NCBI GenBank assembly: GCA_958298945.1
Contig: OY282610.1
Span: 63,485,088 to 63,549,087, forward strand
Length of the DNA: 64,000 nucleotides
Reading direction: 5' to 3'
DNA from: Atherix ibis
Taxonomy: Eukaryota > Arthropoda > Insecta > Diptera > Athericidae
Numbering within the stretch: position 1 is the stretch's first letter; each line of letters opens with the position of its first letter. Below are positions 1 through 10,083 of this stretch, in pieces. The notes under the pieces were generated by a model. That model ran no database searches. It was not told the DNA's origin and saw only the letters and a program-made list of their open reading frames with translations. Position numbers and translations under genes: made by a program.

Positions 1-780
1 AATTTCTTATTTCTCAAGACAGCATCTAATTTTAACCTCCACGGCACATAATTTACTACTCCTTGTGAATTTTGACTCAACATTGCAAGTTGTGACTTTA
101 CAGTGTCCATTTTGACAGTTTTGACTCGACTTTTAAAATTGACTTTTCAACTTGTACAATTTTAATTTTAATTCACTTTTCAAAGTGTCGATCTTTATTC
201 ACAGAGTTACTTTCGATGTGCTGTCCAACGTTGGTTTGGTTTGTGGCTTGCGTGGCTGTGAGAATCTGTCCTTGCTTGACTTGTCGATTCAGAATTCCAA
301 TAAGCGACGTTATGCTCCGATCTGCCTTTCAATTTTCTTTGAAGATGATGTGTCACTACTTCCTGGGCCCATAACCTGTTGGGATTTGCCGGGATATCTC
401 CAATGAATTGTAGATCAGTATTTTTGCTCTTTCCGGTCAGCTTGTTTTGGCAAGCAAAACTCAACAAACTTTTGTCGTGGATTGACAATTTTCTTTCAAT
501 ATTAATTCGATACAAATTCGGAGCACGTCTCACGTCGACTTTTCTTTCTAAGTTATTTTTTATTTTTGAGGTTAATTAGAACTAGAAAATAGTTCCTAAT
601 AAACCGCCAACTCTGTTTTGATTTTAATCATAGTGTTTACATTTTAACCAACTTAGTTTTATTTTCTTTGACAGGTCCTTTCATAATATTATAGACAAAT
701 ATTTGATTTAATTTTAACATATACTTTTAAAGATATTCTTCGCCTTGTAGGATCCTTTTATATACAATATGGTGAAATTA
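1..780. other. AT-rich flank, no recognised gene
   Basis: No family-level similarity was recognised. A 108-codon minus-strand frame at 207-533 has no motif I can name and is not called. An AATAAA hexamer lies at 598-603. The segment ends at the left target duplication of the R1-clade element. Confidence 0.5.
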
Positions 781-794
781 GGACTTTTGGAGTA
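781..794. repeat. Left target-site duplication of R1-clade element
   Basis: The 14-mer ggacttttggagta occurs here and again at 4924-4937, directly after an A-run. Matching short direct repeats, one of them following a 3' A-tract, are the signature of target-primed insertion of a non-LTR element. Confidence 0.85.
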
Positions 795-1565
795 GAGTAC
801 AAGCGCACTCGTTAGAGTCAGTCGATAACTTGTTTGTTCCATCATCAAGATTCAAGAGAATATAAATTAATTAAATTATTAAATTTATTTAGTGAATATT
901 TGGAAAAATAGATACTATTTAATTCTTTGATTTTTATTTAATTAATTTATATCAGTGCACTATTCCATAAAAGTTGTATTAATTTGCGGTATTACGGATG
1001 GTGAATTGATCAACATTTGCTGTTGAACAACAGTTATACAACAAAGAGACGTTGTGCAGTGTTCGTGCGCGCTTCTGACTGACTGTACTGATGTTAGTGG
1101 TTGTGCATAGGCAGTTATTTCTTTGTTTGGATTTTGGGTTGGAACAAAGAAACTGGCTCGGTAGCTTCACAACGAATGGATTCATTGGATAAAGATAAAG
1201 ATCAATTTTAATTTTTTATTTCTTACTTTATTTTATTTCATTTTTTTATTTTATTTTATTTTTTTCTATTTATTTACTATTTATTGCTTATTTATATAAA
1301 CATATGAATGAGCGGTGAATGAATGAAAATAAAGAGGAAAAAAGAAAGAGAAAGACATTTATTTTATTTTATTTTATTTTATTTTATTATATTTAATATA
1401 TATATATATAGTAAATTAAGAAAAAAAAGAAAAAACACACATACACACATGCATCCGAATCTCATAGTTTCGGGTCGGGTGTTGACACCACCCGTCCACC
1501 CACATAAGTGCGGCAGTGAAGGAGATCTTCCCAACTTGGGACTTCGCCTCGAGACACCGTAGTAC
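795..1565 (+). other. 5' leader of R1-clade element with simple repeats
   Basis: Non-coding leader between the left target duplication and ORF1. It contains (ATTTT)n tracts around 1215-1275 and 1356-1390, a (TA)n run at about 1396-1411 and a CA-rich stretch at 1435-1450. The AT tracts look like later expansions. A promoter at the element's 5' end is expected for this class but I cannot point to one. Confidence 0.5.
1356..1411. repeat. (ATTTT)n followed by (TA)n microsatellite
   Basis: About six ATTTT units run directly into a TA dinucleotide tract. The tract lies within the leader of the R1-clade element, immediately upstream of its ORF1. Confidence 0.85.
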
Positions 1566-2363
1566 ATGAAGATGGGCTGTCTAATAATAAAGCTCATGGA
1601 ATTCGTTGGTCCAAAACACAACGTGCATAAGGAGATCAAACAAATGGTAGCTAACATACAAACTGTTTTTGATAGACTTGGAGTGGAATTACAAACCGTT
1701 TCTAATGAAACGCAAACCACTCCGACTGTACAGAAAAGCTGGGCGCAGGTGAGCGGAACACCAGATAATGCGCAAAGGTTATTATTACCTAATAACCAAC
1801 TTCGGAAGGTAAAACAAGCACAGAGGCGCATAAACACCGTGCAAATGACGCCCCCAAAAACCGACCGTATGGGAGAGGAAACCAGCAAGAACAATACCCG
1901 GAGGGAGGATATACCTCCACAACCAACTTCTGATCCGGAGCGTGATCGGCAGAAACAGTCAGGAAGGACTGCAGGTGTAGTTTCTGACGGACAACAATGG
2001 GAGCAAGCTAGAGGGAGAAAGAAGAAGAAAAAGAAACCCCCGGCAAAAGCTCGAAGGAAACCACTACCGCCGAACGCATTAGCATTGAAAGACATCGGAG
2101 AGAAAGTCAAAAAAATCAGACGGACGGCAGGAGGCAATCTGTTGATTATATTTGGGAAAACAGAAGAGAAGGAGATGGAGACCTACCGGGCGACCATTAG
2201 GGAGACACTCAAGGAAAAAGCGACAGTAGAGATGAGGATTCCGGAGTCGGAAATAGAAGTCAGGGAACTGGACGAATGGGCAACCAAAGAAGAGGTAGTT
2301 AAACTACTAAAATATCACATCCCAGACCTGAAGGACCTCACCACCGATGATATACAACCTTGA
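1566..2363 (+). pseudogene. R1-clade ORF1 (Gag-like RNA-binding protein), 3'-deleted
   Basis: An open frame of 265 codons. Members of this family coat the element RNA. The N-terminal third is polar and helix-prone (KEIKQMVANIQ near residue 22). The middle is basic, with a lysine run (GRKKKKKK) near residue 150 that resembles a nuclear-localisation signal. The C-terminal part has the R1-type block EVRELDEWATKEEVVKLL near residue 232. The usual run of CCHC zinc knuckles that closes R1 ORF1 is absent: the frame stops just past the block and reading passes straight into endonuclease sequence at 2362. So the ORF1 end and the ORF2 start were removed together by one deletion. Confidence 0.75.
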
Positions 2364-2981
2364 CACCCAACCATGGGTCTCAGACAGCACAAAAAAGGCA
2401 GCAATGTGGGCATGCGGTAGACTGCCTTTCGAACAGCTACCAACTAATCCCCCCCCCCCCCCTTGATAGGAGAGGTCCTGTATAGTTGCTATGCTCCACC
2501 GAGTGCTCCGATTGACATGTTCGAGGACTTCCTGGACACTCTTGCAGAGGACGTGAGAAAACATGACCCGGTCGTAATCGCCGGAGACTTCAATGCTTGG
2601 TCCATTGAATGGGGCAGCCGTGAGACGGAGAAAAGAGGTGAAGCACTGCAAGAGGCTTTCTCGACACTAAACCTCACTCTCATGAATGAAGGAACTGCGA
2701 GCACCTACCGCAAAGGCGCCGCGAAATCCATTATCGATCTGACGTTCATTAGCAGAATCCTAACAACGGCCGAGCATCAGTCCACTGGTGGAACCCGACC
2801 ATCGCCCTACACCATCGAGCATGCCTTAAGGCAAGAAGGCAACACCAGCGCGCTCGTAAGCGAGACAGGGCCTCGACAGAGGAACTCAGACGGACCTACG
2901 AAGAGGAGAAGGCGTCTTTTCAGATTGTTTGAAGGAACTCTGCGCGGAAGTGGACCGGAACCCGTGGGGCAGACCGTATAA
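2362..2981 (+). pseudogene. R1-clade ORF2, endonuclease domain (partial)
   Basis: This is the apurinic-type endonuclease that nicks the target. Visible blocks: WVSDSTKKAAMWACG from about 2377, then after a poly-C tract VLYSCYAPPSAPIDMFEDFL, AGDFNAWSIEWGS (the catalytic GDFNAW block, near 2580) and SIIDLTFIS near 2730. The N-terminal catalytic part (roughly 100 residues in relatives) is missing. After SRIL the frame shifts; the linker continues in another frame with RRTYEEEKASF and NPWGRPYKTVMHRI, the latter typical of the R1 clade. The poly-C run at 2449-2462 interrupts the frame. Confidence 0.8.
2449..2462. repeat. Poly-C tract (14 C)
   Basis: A run of 14 C inside the former endonuclease frame, flanked by coding remnants on both sides. 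It is probably a slippage expansion that helped break the frame. Its length may be unreliable in the assembly. Confidence 0.9.
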
Positions 2982-3046
2982 GACGGTCATGCATAGGATT
3001 AAAAGCCTACCCGCAACAAAACGAACTCACAAGGGCCTTCACTAGA

Positions 3047-3892
3047 TTGCAGAATGGCAAGGCACCAGGACCAAGCGGCATACTCAACATCGCACTGAAG
3101 AGTACAATTACCGCCAGGCCAGACATGTTCATAAGCATGTACGACGCCTGCCTGCGGCAAGGCGTATTTCGGACTCGATGGAAGCAACAAAGATTGGTTC
3201 TTATCCCAAAAGGAAAGAAACTATCGGACGAACCAGCTCCTATCGTCCACTCTGCATGCTGGATTCGGACGGGAAGAACTTGGAGCGAAAAGTGGCCAAC
3301 AGATTGGAGCATTACATCGATGCTCAACTTTCCGAATTCCAATTCGGATTCAGGAAGGGAAGATCCACCATCGACGCGCTGGAACTCGTCACGAACATCG
3401 CAATGGAAGCCATCTCAGGAAAGAAATGGAAAGGCGCTTCCAAAAATTATTGTCTCATTGTCACCCTGGACATCAAGAATGCGCTAACTCGGCCCGCTGG
3501 GACCGAGTCTTGGAGGCTCTTGAGAACATGGGGGGGCCTACTACCTTCGGAGGATGGTCAGATCATACTTCAGTGACCGACTACTATACTACGAGACGCA
3601 GGATGGACCAGCGGAGTATAGGGTCACGGGAGGGGCTACTCAGGGCTCCGTCCTGAGGCCACTCTTGTGGAACGTCATGTACGACGGCCTACTCCATCTG
3701 GAATTACCGCCGAAAACAACACTCGTGGCTTTCGCGGACGACGTAGCGGTTGTCCTTGTAGCCAAACACCTGGAGGAACTGAAAACCGCATTCTCCACCA
3801 CCATCCGGAGGATAAGACAGTGGATGACATCGGCAGACCTGTCTTTGGCGGAAAATAAGACCGAGGATGTCGTGATCGCCTACTCACCATAA
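3047..3892 (+). pseudogene. R1-clade ORF2, reverse transcriptase fingers and palm
   Basis: Blocks in order across three frames: GKAPGPSG at about 3057, then the fingers with RLVLIPKGKK; SYRPLCMLDSDGKNLE; QFGFRKGRSTIDAL at about 3340; VTLDIKNA (motif A, catalytic Asp) at about 3463; ATQGSVLRPLLWN (motif B) at about 3635; and FADD (motif C, catalytic Asp pair) at 3731-3742. Frame changes occur near 3225, 3490 and 3560. The frame ends in a TAA within the loop of the hairpin described at 3865-3913. The catalytic residues survive, so decay is by frameshift rather than active-site loss. Confidence 0.85.
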
Positions 3893-3913
3893 GAGTAGGC
3901 GATCACGACATCC
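3865..3913. repeat. Perfect 21-bp inverted repeat, 7-nt loop
   Basis: Arms 3865-3885 and 3893-3913 are exact reverse complements around the loop accataa. The right arm reads as native element sequence (VGDHDIQS, leading into RYLGVVLDARL). The left arm stands where relatives have a different, longer block after ENKTE. The left arm therefore looks like an inverted copy of the right arm that replaced native codons. Confidence 0.9.
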
Positions 3914-4820
3914 AGTCGCTACCCTAGATCCGGTATCTAGGAGTGGTCTTGGATGCCAGACTCAACTACAAGGAGCATATCTCCAGCGTCAGCAGAAAGG
4001 CATCAGCAGAACAGGGTGCGCTTTCGCGGATAATGCCCAATATCGGAGACCCCAGGCAAATCCGAAGGCGACTACTGGCAACTGTAGTTACCTCCGTCCT
4101 GCTATACGGAGCATCAGTGTGGGCGAAATCGCTAGAGTTAACAATATACCGCAAGACAATGTCATCAGTCCAGCGGCTCTCAGCGATCAGAGTTGCGTCA
4201 GCATACCGAACGGTATCACACGATGTGGTCAACGTCGTGGCATCATGCCCACCCATCGACATCCTGGCAGGAGAGCGTGAACGCCAACATCGTAGGAAGA
4301 AGGAAAAGCGGCGAAAGCTCCTCTGTGAAGAGGAGAGACCCGAGAGTCTTCGCCTCTGGCAAGAGAGATGGGACCACTCGACGAAGGGTCGGTGGACTCA
4401 TCGGCTGATCCCAGATGTCACCAAATGGGTCACTCGCGTGCACGGGGAGGTCGGGTATTACACAACCCAACTCTTGACTGGGCATGGATGCTTTCCGGCA
4501 TACTTGCACAGATTCAAGAGAACTGACTCCCCAAACTGTCATCACTACCGCGATGTGATCGAAGAAGCAGAACACGTGTTCTTCCAATGCCCTTCTACGA
4601 GGGAATACGGGCAGATCTGGAGAAAAATCTGGACCGTTCCATCAGTCCAGAAAACATAGTGGAGTGCATGCTGAAGAGCCAATCGGCTTGGAACAGAGTT
4701 GCAGAGTACGCGGAATCTTTAATCAAGGTAAGAACGCCCCGGCGAAGTAGTATTTACAAAGAGTGCCGCCGGGGAACCATCATTCCGGGAGCAAGAGTAG
4801 AGGTACAGGTTAGGTTTTAG
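3914..4820 (+). pseudogene. R1-clade ORF2, thumb and C-terminal zinc-knuckle region
   Basis: The frame begins with a stop at the SLP*IRYLG block and continues as YLGVVLDARLNYKEH, VTSVLLYGASVWAKSL and RTVSHDVV to ILAGERERQ, all typical of R1-clade reverse transcriptases after the palm. The C-terminal knuckle is visible as C-HH-Y...H-VFFQ-C near 4534-4592: the second cysteine is replaced by tyrosine. A frameshift near 4605 moves the last block (ISPENIVECMLKSQSAWNRV) into another frame, which ends at 4820. Confidence 0.82.
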
Positions 4821-4903
4821 CGAGGTAAAAATCCCGCATAACTCGTCTGGCAGGTAGAAGGTCTTCCAGGCGAGTACCTTTTGAAAGTTTCCCCCTGTAC
4901 CTC
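4800..4903 (+). promoter_or_regulatory. Structured 3' UTR of R1-clade element
   Basis: Two nested stems can be seen. The outer stem pairs gaggtacagg (4800-4809) with cctgtacctc (4894-4903). The inner hairpin pairs actcgtctgg (4841-4850) with ccaggcgagt (4866-4875), with one G-U pair and the short gaag/cttc palindrome at its tip. Non-LTR reverse transcriptases are known to recognise 3' UTR structure; that this fold serves as the recognition site here is an inference. Confidence 0.5.
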
Positions 4904-4923
4904 GTTAAGCTCAACAAAAAAAA

Positions 4924-4937
4924 GGACTTTTGGAGTA
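4924..4937. repeat. Right target-site duplication of R1-clade element
   Basis: Exact copy of the 14-mer at 781-794, directly after the A-run that ends the element at about 4916-4923. Confidence 0.85.
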
Positions 4938-5816
4938 CATAAGTACATGCTGCGGAAAAGATTTTTTAAATTAATATTTTTAACAATATTTTTTGATTGA
5001 GGTCTTGGGTATCAATTTTTTTGTTCAATTTAAGGTCTTCGAATCAATAGTTTTCGAAAAGATGAAGATTTCGAATAAAGTTTTTAAAATAATAGAATTT
5101 AAAAAAAAAAAACAAAAGTTGCCGAGTAGTGTTATTGTGACAGGAAATTTTAAATAAATGGCAGAAACATTTTCGGCAAAATGTTTATAGTTAGGTCATC
5201 TTAAAATTAAGGTCGTGTAATTAAAGGTTTTGAATCAACGACATTTAATCGGATGTACTGCCCACAGTACAGTACTTTTTTTCCTTTTTTTAATAAATTA
5301 CAATATAACAAGGGATGAGTTCAACGTATTCAATCCCGCAGTTAAAGCTTAAGCTACCATTCATAAGTGCATTTTTACCAAATAAATAAGCACAAAGCAC
5401 AAAAAGAAAATATTCGAATTTTATTTAACTCCGAAATGTAGGATCATCTCATCGAAAAAAGACCTTTTTTGGACTGTGTTTAATTTTCATAAAGATAGTT
5501 GAACTTTAGCTGGTGGGAGTTCGGGGCATAATTTTTATCTGGAAGAAGTAATCGAATCGTTAACGTATTGAAAGTGGATTTCGCAGACAGACTTATAAGT
5601 AGTAAAAATGAAGATATCCACTCTATTTTCTACAAAAGTTCATCTTATAGTGGCCAAATTAACTTTTACTCATTTTTATGTTATTTATTGAGTAATTTTT
5701 CAATTAGATTTAGAAGCAATTTTTTAAAAGGTTTTTCATTAAGGGCGTATATAAGTTATGGCCCCAGATATCTTTATTTCTGATTAAAGTAGATTCGATA
5801 AAATTATTATTGAAAA
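4938..5816. other. AT-rich non-coding; part is probably the rosa-like 3' UTR
   Basis: No gene recognised. The portion nearest 5816 lies just past the stop of the minus-strand rosa-like transposase remnant and may be its 3' UTR and terminal repeat, but I could not find a matching inverted end. Confidence 0.35.
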
Positions 5817-6315
5817 ATAATTTCGTTCAAATGACGTCCACGGCAGAAGGTAATCGTAAAGCCGCAATTTTGGATTACTACTCCGCGTAAATCGGTCTGA
5901 ATATCGTCGATGGTTTGAATGATGTTGTTCTCCAGCTCATGTTAATTCACATATTTTAAAGCTAAAGCGCTCCAATGAATTATTTTCAATGTACTGTCAC
6001 TCATATATGATCGTGACAAAAACAAATATTCAGATAAAAATAAATGTCGCCCCAAAGAAAACAGTCTAGAGGCGTTCAATGGGACGATGTTAGTGCCCAG
6101 CTGACATAACGCAATGTGGTCGAAATAACGCAACGTGGCAAGTTCACCTGCAATAATTCGCTATTTTCAACTACTGTGTTGAAAATAGCGAATTATTTTT
6201 CCATATAGTTTCCAAGTCGATACCGTTCAATTGGGGCCAGAAAAAATCTGTAAGCATCGCTTGATACCTCCCGCCGTTGATAGCTATTGTTGCGACAGCC
6301 TCAGTTCGAAAACGG
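5817..6315 (-). pseudogene. Rosa-like (Tc1/mariner, DD41D-type) transposase, C-terminal half
   Basis: Transposases of this group cut and paste DNA at TA sites using three acidic residues. Read on the minus strand: AVATIAINGGRYQAMLTDFFW near 6290-6230; GIDLETIW near 6200; after a hairpin insertion, TPLDCFLWGD at about 6075-6046 (third catalytic Asp block); ENNIIQTIDDIQTDLRG near 5930-5880; and the characteristic end FCRGRHLNEIIFQ-stop at 5856-5817. Frameshifts separate these blocks and the residue pair before TPLD is mutated to a stop. The same end motif (HLHEIIFKK) closes the plus-strand copy at 20434, which ties the copies into one family. The 5' half is displaced beyond the R1-clade insertion. 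Confidence 0.75.
6152..6197. repeat. Perfect 20-bp inverted repeat, 6-nt loop
   Basis: Arms 6152-6171 and 6178-6197 are exact reverse complements around tactgt. On the minus strand it falls where the transposase should read WFQQD, the block with the second catalytic Asp. It has destroyed that site. Confidence 0.9.
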
Positions 6316-6396
6316 TATAATATTATATTGTTTAACGTGACTTATCTGTCGTTAAACATAAAACCACGGGTCGCCTACGACCGTAGGGATTAAGTT

Positions 6397-6746
6397 ACGC
6401 TCAATCAGCGCACCACCATTACTGGCAGTTTACAATCGGTAACCAGTTACAAGCTGATTAGTCCAACTGTTAGTGGCGAGGACTATCTAAACCTCTACTG
6501 TCATAAGCAGTTACAGCGCCCATTATAATTACCAATATCACCCACCAGTGATCCGGAGACCGTACCCGCTATATGGGTATTAACCACAGCCACCACGTTG
6601 TTGGCTAAGGTGCCTCACCATTGTCGGGCACAGTGTGTTTTAACACCATGGGCAACCCCGATTCCCGTACTACCAATTTTTGTTTTAAGTGTGCTTCGGT
6701 TTGTACTCCGCTCATTGAGCTACGGTAAGGAATATTGTAAATCCCT
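6397..6746 (-). repeat. 3' UTR repeat shared with 17125-17433
   Basis: About 350 bp that aligns, with substitutions and indels, to 17125-17433: shared blocks include acgctcaatcagcgc at the left end, tgtcataagcagt in the middle and ttgtaccccgctca-type sequence (ttgtactccgctca here) near the right end. It follows the coding remnant of the minus-strand R1-clade copy, so I read it as that family's 3' UTR. Confidence 0.7.
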
Positions 6747-6839
6747 AGGCATCGCTAAGCCAGCTTAGATACGCGGGTTCGAACGTACAACCGGAAACGA
6801 CCTTGGTCTTTCACCCGGTTGTAGCCACCTTGCGTGCCA

Positions 6840-7600
6840 TTTACACATTCATTCACGCACCATTCTCGCTATGCCCTCAAAAAGTGCCACGGCAAATCTA
6901 TTAAGGCATCATACCGTTCTCTTATACCTAACGCACCACGTACATCCACACTCTCATCATTCACCACGATTCCACATACACCCAAGTCACGAAATTCTTC
7001 GTACAGGCCGCACTCAATAACGCAAATCCCCGTACAGGCATCTAGCCTCCGCAGCCAGACCACGCCTGTACAGGAACCCATTCATACTACCATGTCCCAT
7101 GAGTAAATACCCAAGGAACAGACCAAATTCAAATTCAGACGCAGACACAAAGCACACATCCGAAATGAACATGTGCGTCCATCTGCCATTCACACTCTCA
7201 TCCCATCGACGTTGCCAAATATCATACATTCTATTCCGGACCCTGAATCTCTTCATTCATAACCAGACAACCAGCAAGTGGGATGCCCCGCCGTAGACGG
7301 TAGTAAATGCTTCTACGCAGCACCTCTCCAGGCACCATGGAATTTCTTCTATGGGAACCTGCATCGCATCGGTTGACACGGTTCTACATATATTCAAAAT
7401 TGCATACAAAGTCAGACGCTGAACTGAATTTATGCCCACCCTTGCATACTGGTTTCGCATAATGTCAGCCCATACACACGACGCATACATTGCACACGGA
7501 ACAAACACACCCTTGTACAGGACTTTCACCGCTCTGGACGAAAACGGTGTAGCCCGATAATGCCGACCGATCAAACTCTACACCAAAATCGATGCAAAAA
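6840..7600 (-). pseudogene. R1-clade ORF2 C-terminal region, broken
   Basis: Read on the minus strand from 7574: SSRAVKVLYKGVFVP, YASCVWADI, INSVQRLTLYAILNICRTVSTDAMQV and then a change of frame to YDIWQRRWDESVNGRWTH and GYLLMGHGSMNGFLYRRGL. A last piece in a third frame has LYEEFRDLGVCGIVVNDESVD and RYDALIDLPWHF. These match the segment after the palm in R1-clade proteins (compare WTHRLIPDV and LLTGHGCFPAYLHRF in the 0.8-4.9 kb element). The endonuclease and palm are absent, as expected for 5' truncation. Confidence 0.8.
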
Positions 7601-7609
7601 AGCTACTGG

Positions 7610-7700
7610 AACTTTTGTAGCTGCTTCGTTTAGGTACGCCATTCAGGCAAAAAACCACTTTGTTGCTAAAGAAGATTATTTCATGTAATCTTGGGATTTG
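7610..7700 (-). pseudogene. Rosa-like transposase, fragment around first catalytic Asp
   Basis: Minus-strand reading of 7679-7635 gives IIFFSNKVVFCLNGV, which lines up with IIFSDEAHF*LNGFV in the 52.8-kb copy and AFSDEAYF*LNGYV in the 19.4-kb copy. The catalytic Asp position is altered (SDEA to SNKV). This would be the upstream piece of the gene whose C-terminal half lies at 5817-6315. The match is short, so confidence is modest. Confidence 0.45.
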
Positions 7701-9998
7701 GTAAGATTTCACCATCTTGACGTATTATTCAACTGTGAAGTTCTTCGTGAATAAATGGTGGCTATAGCAACACAAAAATTGATAGAATGACAGCGCTGTC
7801 ATATGAAACATTCAAGTAATATGCGCTCGTCGCTAATCGATTACTATTCCTTAACTAGAAGAACTGATTGAATTAACTCAATCTTCTTCCAAAAAAATCA
7901 TTGCAAAGTTTCCGTCCGAAAGTATTAGTTTGCTAATTAAAAAACATGCTGCAAAAATTGATGTTCGAGTTTATTAGTTCAGCGTAGCCTTAACGTAGTT
8001 AGTATAGCACAAACCATCTGGAAAACTCACTAATTGAATCGTAATTAATTTTATGGCAATATATCAGCAGTACAATAGAATGAGATCGCCAGAATAGGAT
8101 GGGAATAGATTAGAAAGTTCCATTTGATTAAAACTCACTTGCAACATTTCCGCATATAAGGTGCTAAAATATGCTAGCATACGGAAGCGTCGGCGACAGT
8201 AGAAAGCCTGAAAAAATGGTTCGATTGAAAAACCGTGGCCGCATGTAAACTTGCCATGCACATTTCCTATTAGAAGCGCGGAAGACTATCGTGACCAGCG
8301 GATCCTATACGAGCAAGAATAGTAGTATATAAGATAAACGCGCTTTCCTTGAATTTCTAAAGTACAAACTGTTCGTAGGGTTAGCATAGCTAGAGATTAA
8401 ACTGCTTTCACTTTTGATCATTTAGCAAAATAGCAGAGGATGCTGCGCGGCCCAGTTACATAACCCACACAAATATCGGTAGCATTCTCCGGCAAACGTA
8501 GTGCGAACTGTGCTAATCCGCAAGTATTTGTGAAATATAATATTCAAATGAAAAGGTTACGACCGAACAAAAAAGCTGCATTAAAGTCCATACAAGGGGA
8601 ATGCGCTGATTGTCGAACAAATCGAATGATTGTATATGATCAGCACTAAACAACAGCAACAGCAACGGCAAAGGCAGGGAACTTGACGACGAGAAAGTGA
8701 AATCGAAAGTAAGTAAATATTGGCCGTTTAGCCAACATGCAATTGGAAACAGGAAGAATGTGCATAGATCTCGAGGTGTGGAGCAGCTACGAAACGTGGC
8801 GTAATGCCAAGATAACTCTAGACTAATGATAATACTGCAGAGGTAATGGCGCCTGTCCAAGTATTTTAACGTTTTACTCACACTTTGAAGAAAATGAAAA
8901 TGCACTGTCATCGGAAGATCGGTTTTTCTGCATCCGCACCACACGGTCTACAATACGTCTGTCTATATCACGTCTATGCGTTTAGTTGTAAATGCGGACA
9001 AAATTGCTGATTTGTGCACAATTAGCCTATTCGTAACTACCATTACAAACGGCTCCCTTGATCCTACCGTTCGCCATTAACCATTGTCACCAACGACAGC
9101 CTCTTAACGGTGATCATAGTCGCTTCGTAATCTTGTTTAATTGTGGGTAAGCGAGAAGGCGGAAGTGCGATCTGAAAAGGTTGAAAATTTTTTTCGATGT
9201 GTCTCCACGTGAAAAAGCGATACGGCGTTGAGATTACACATATGCAGGACTTATTTCAGTTACTGAGCGGACTACCATCTCTCTTCTCGCCACTCTCTAC
9301 GCATAACATTCCGCCCATAATCCAAATCTTCATAAATCTTTGCCCTTCGCAAAAAAAAAATTATTCATGACTAAAATGCACGTGCATTCATAGACAAATC
9401 GAGGAGATACGATGGCCGCCATCATTGTTCCGAATAATGAGCAGTAGATACCGTAAACCTCCTATTCGATGGGTTTTGTTGAAATGAAACGATTTCCATC
9501 ATGGAGGCTCTTCCAGTAGGTCATTGCAACTTTATGTAATCAAACGAATAGCAAAGCGAAATTCTTCAATAACAACATAGTTAACCAATTATCGTCAAAT
9601 ATCGACTCATCTCTTTCTTTTTATTGACAATTTTTTATACGATTTCAACACCACCTTCTTCAATCACCATCAACCTATAACCCCCACCCCCGCCAACACT
9701 TCCACAAAAACTATGATCATTTTCCTGTTTGTATAATTTTCACTCTCTACGCAGTAATAAAGGTGCAGTGCAGTTACTTTGGGTATTTCGGGGCATTGAT
9801 TGCAACAGGAGAGCCCACTTAAGGGGTATCGAAGAGAAAATGCATTTAGCGTTGCGAATCATTTAATTATCCTTTTCTTTATTTCTGTTTCCTTTTTTAT
9901 GGAGCTGTTGTCATGAGTACATTCGCGCCTCTTCGTTAAAAATGTTTGCAGGTGAAAAATTGTGTCATTTTTCTATTATCTCCCTTTTTCCTGCTAGA
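7701..9998. other. No gene recognised; moderately AT-rich unique DNA
   Basis: Holds a 12-bp palindrome gacagcgctgtc at 7791-7802, short CAA/CAG runs near 8650-8670 and several scattered minus-strand frames without recognisable motifs (for example 8513-8944). Composition is less AT-biased than the DNA further right. It could be regulatory or intronic sequence; nothing decides this. Confidence 0.4.
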
Positions 9999-10083
9999 TA
10001 CATAAAAAACAATATGAAAAGTAAAACTTGTTGTTGCTCTTATTGCAACAACAAATTTTACTTTTCATATTGTTTTTTATGTA
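9999..10083. repeat. 39-bp inverted repeat, 38/39 matched, 7-nt loop
   Basis: Arms 9999-10037 and 10045-10083 are reverse complements except for one position, around the loop tcttatt. If transcribed it would form a very stable hairpin. No transposon end or coding frame is associated with it. Confidence 0.92.

Larger units (their letters stand above)
795..4923 (+). mobile_element. R1-clade non-LTR retrotransposon, nearly full span, inactive
   Basis: This element copies itself by nicking the target with its endonuclease and reverse transcribing its RNA there. Evidence, in order: left target duplication, 5' leader, ORF1 (Gag-like), endonuclease, reverse transcriptase, C-terminal zinc-knuckle region, structured 3' UTR, short A-tail and right target duplication. 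R1-clade assignment rests on the ORF1 C-terminal block (EVRELDEWATKEEV), the ORF2 linker motif NPWGRPYK and the late block with TVS and ILAGERE. It is dead: the ORF1 end and ORF2 start are fused by deletion, and ORF2 carries several frameshifts and stops. At about 4.1 kb it is shorter than intact R1-type elements (5-6 kb). Confidence 0.9.
6316..7605 (-). mobile_element. 5'-truncated R1-clade non-LTR element inside the rosa-like gene
   Basis: On the minus strand, the late reverse-transcriptase and C-terminal coding region (7600-6840) is followed by a long 3' UTR (to about 6316). Rosa-like transposase blocks lie on both sides in the same orientation: FFSNKVVFCLNGV to the right (7679-7635) and AINGGRYQ to the left (about 6290). 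The arrangement indicates that this element inserted into the transposase gene. It differs from the 0.8-4.9 kb element, so at least two R1-clade families are present. Ends are approximate and no target duplication or A-tail was seen. Confidence 0.65.

Noticed and set aside
207..533. 108-codon minus-strand frame with mixed composition
   Set aside because: Less biased than most frames here, but no motif or family I can recognise, and no neighbouring support.
1379..2137. 252-codon minus-strand open frame
   Set aside because: It is antisense to R1-clade ORF1, and its hydrophobic/phenylalanine run is the complement of the lysine-rich stretch. No independent domain.
6770..6790. gggttcgaac, similar to a tRNA B box, suggesting a tRNA-derived SINE
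   Set aside because: No convincing A box at the proper distance and no cloverleaf could be drawn; it lies in the inferred R1-type 3' UTR.
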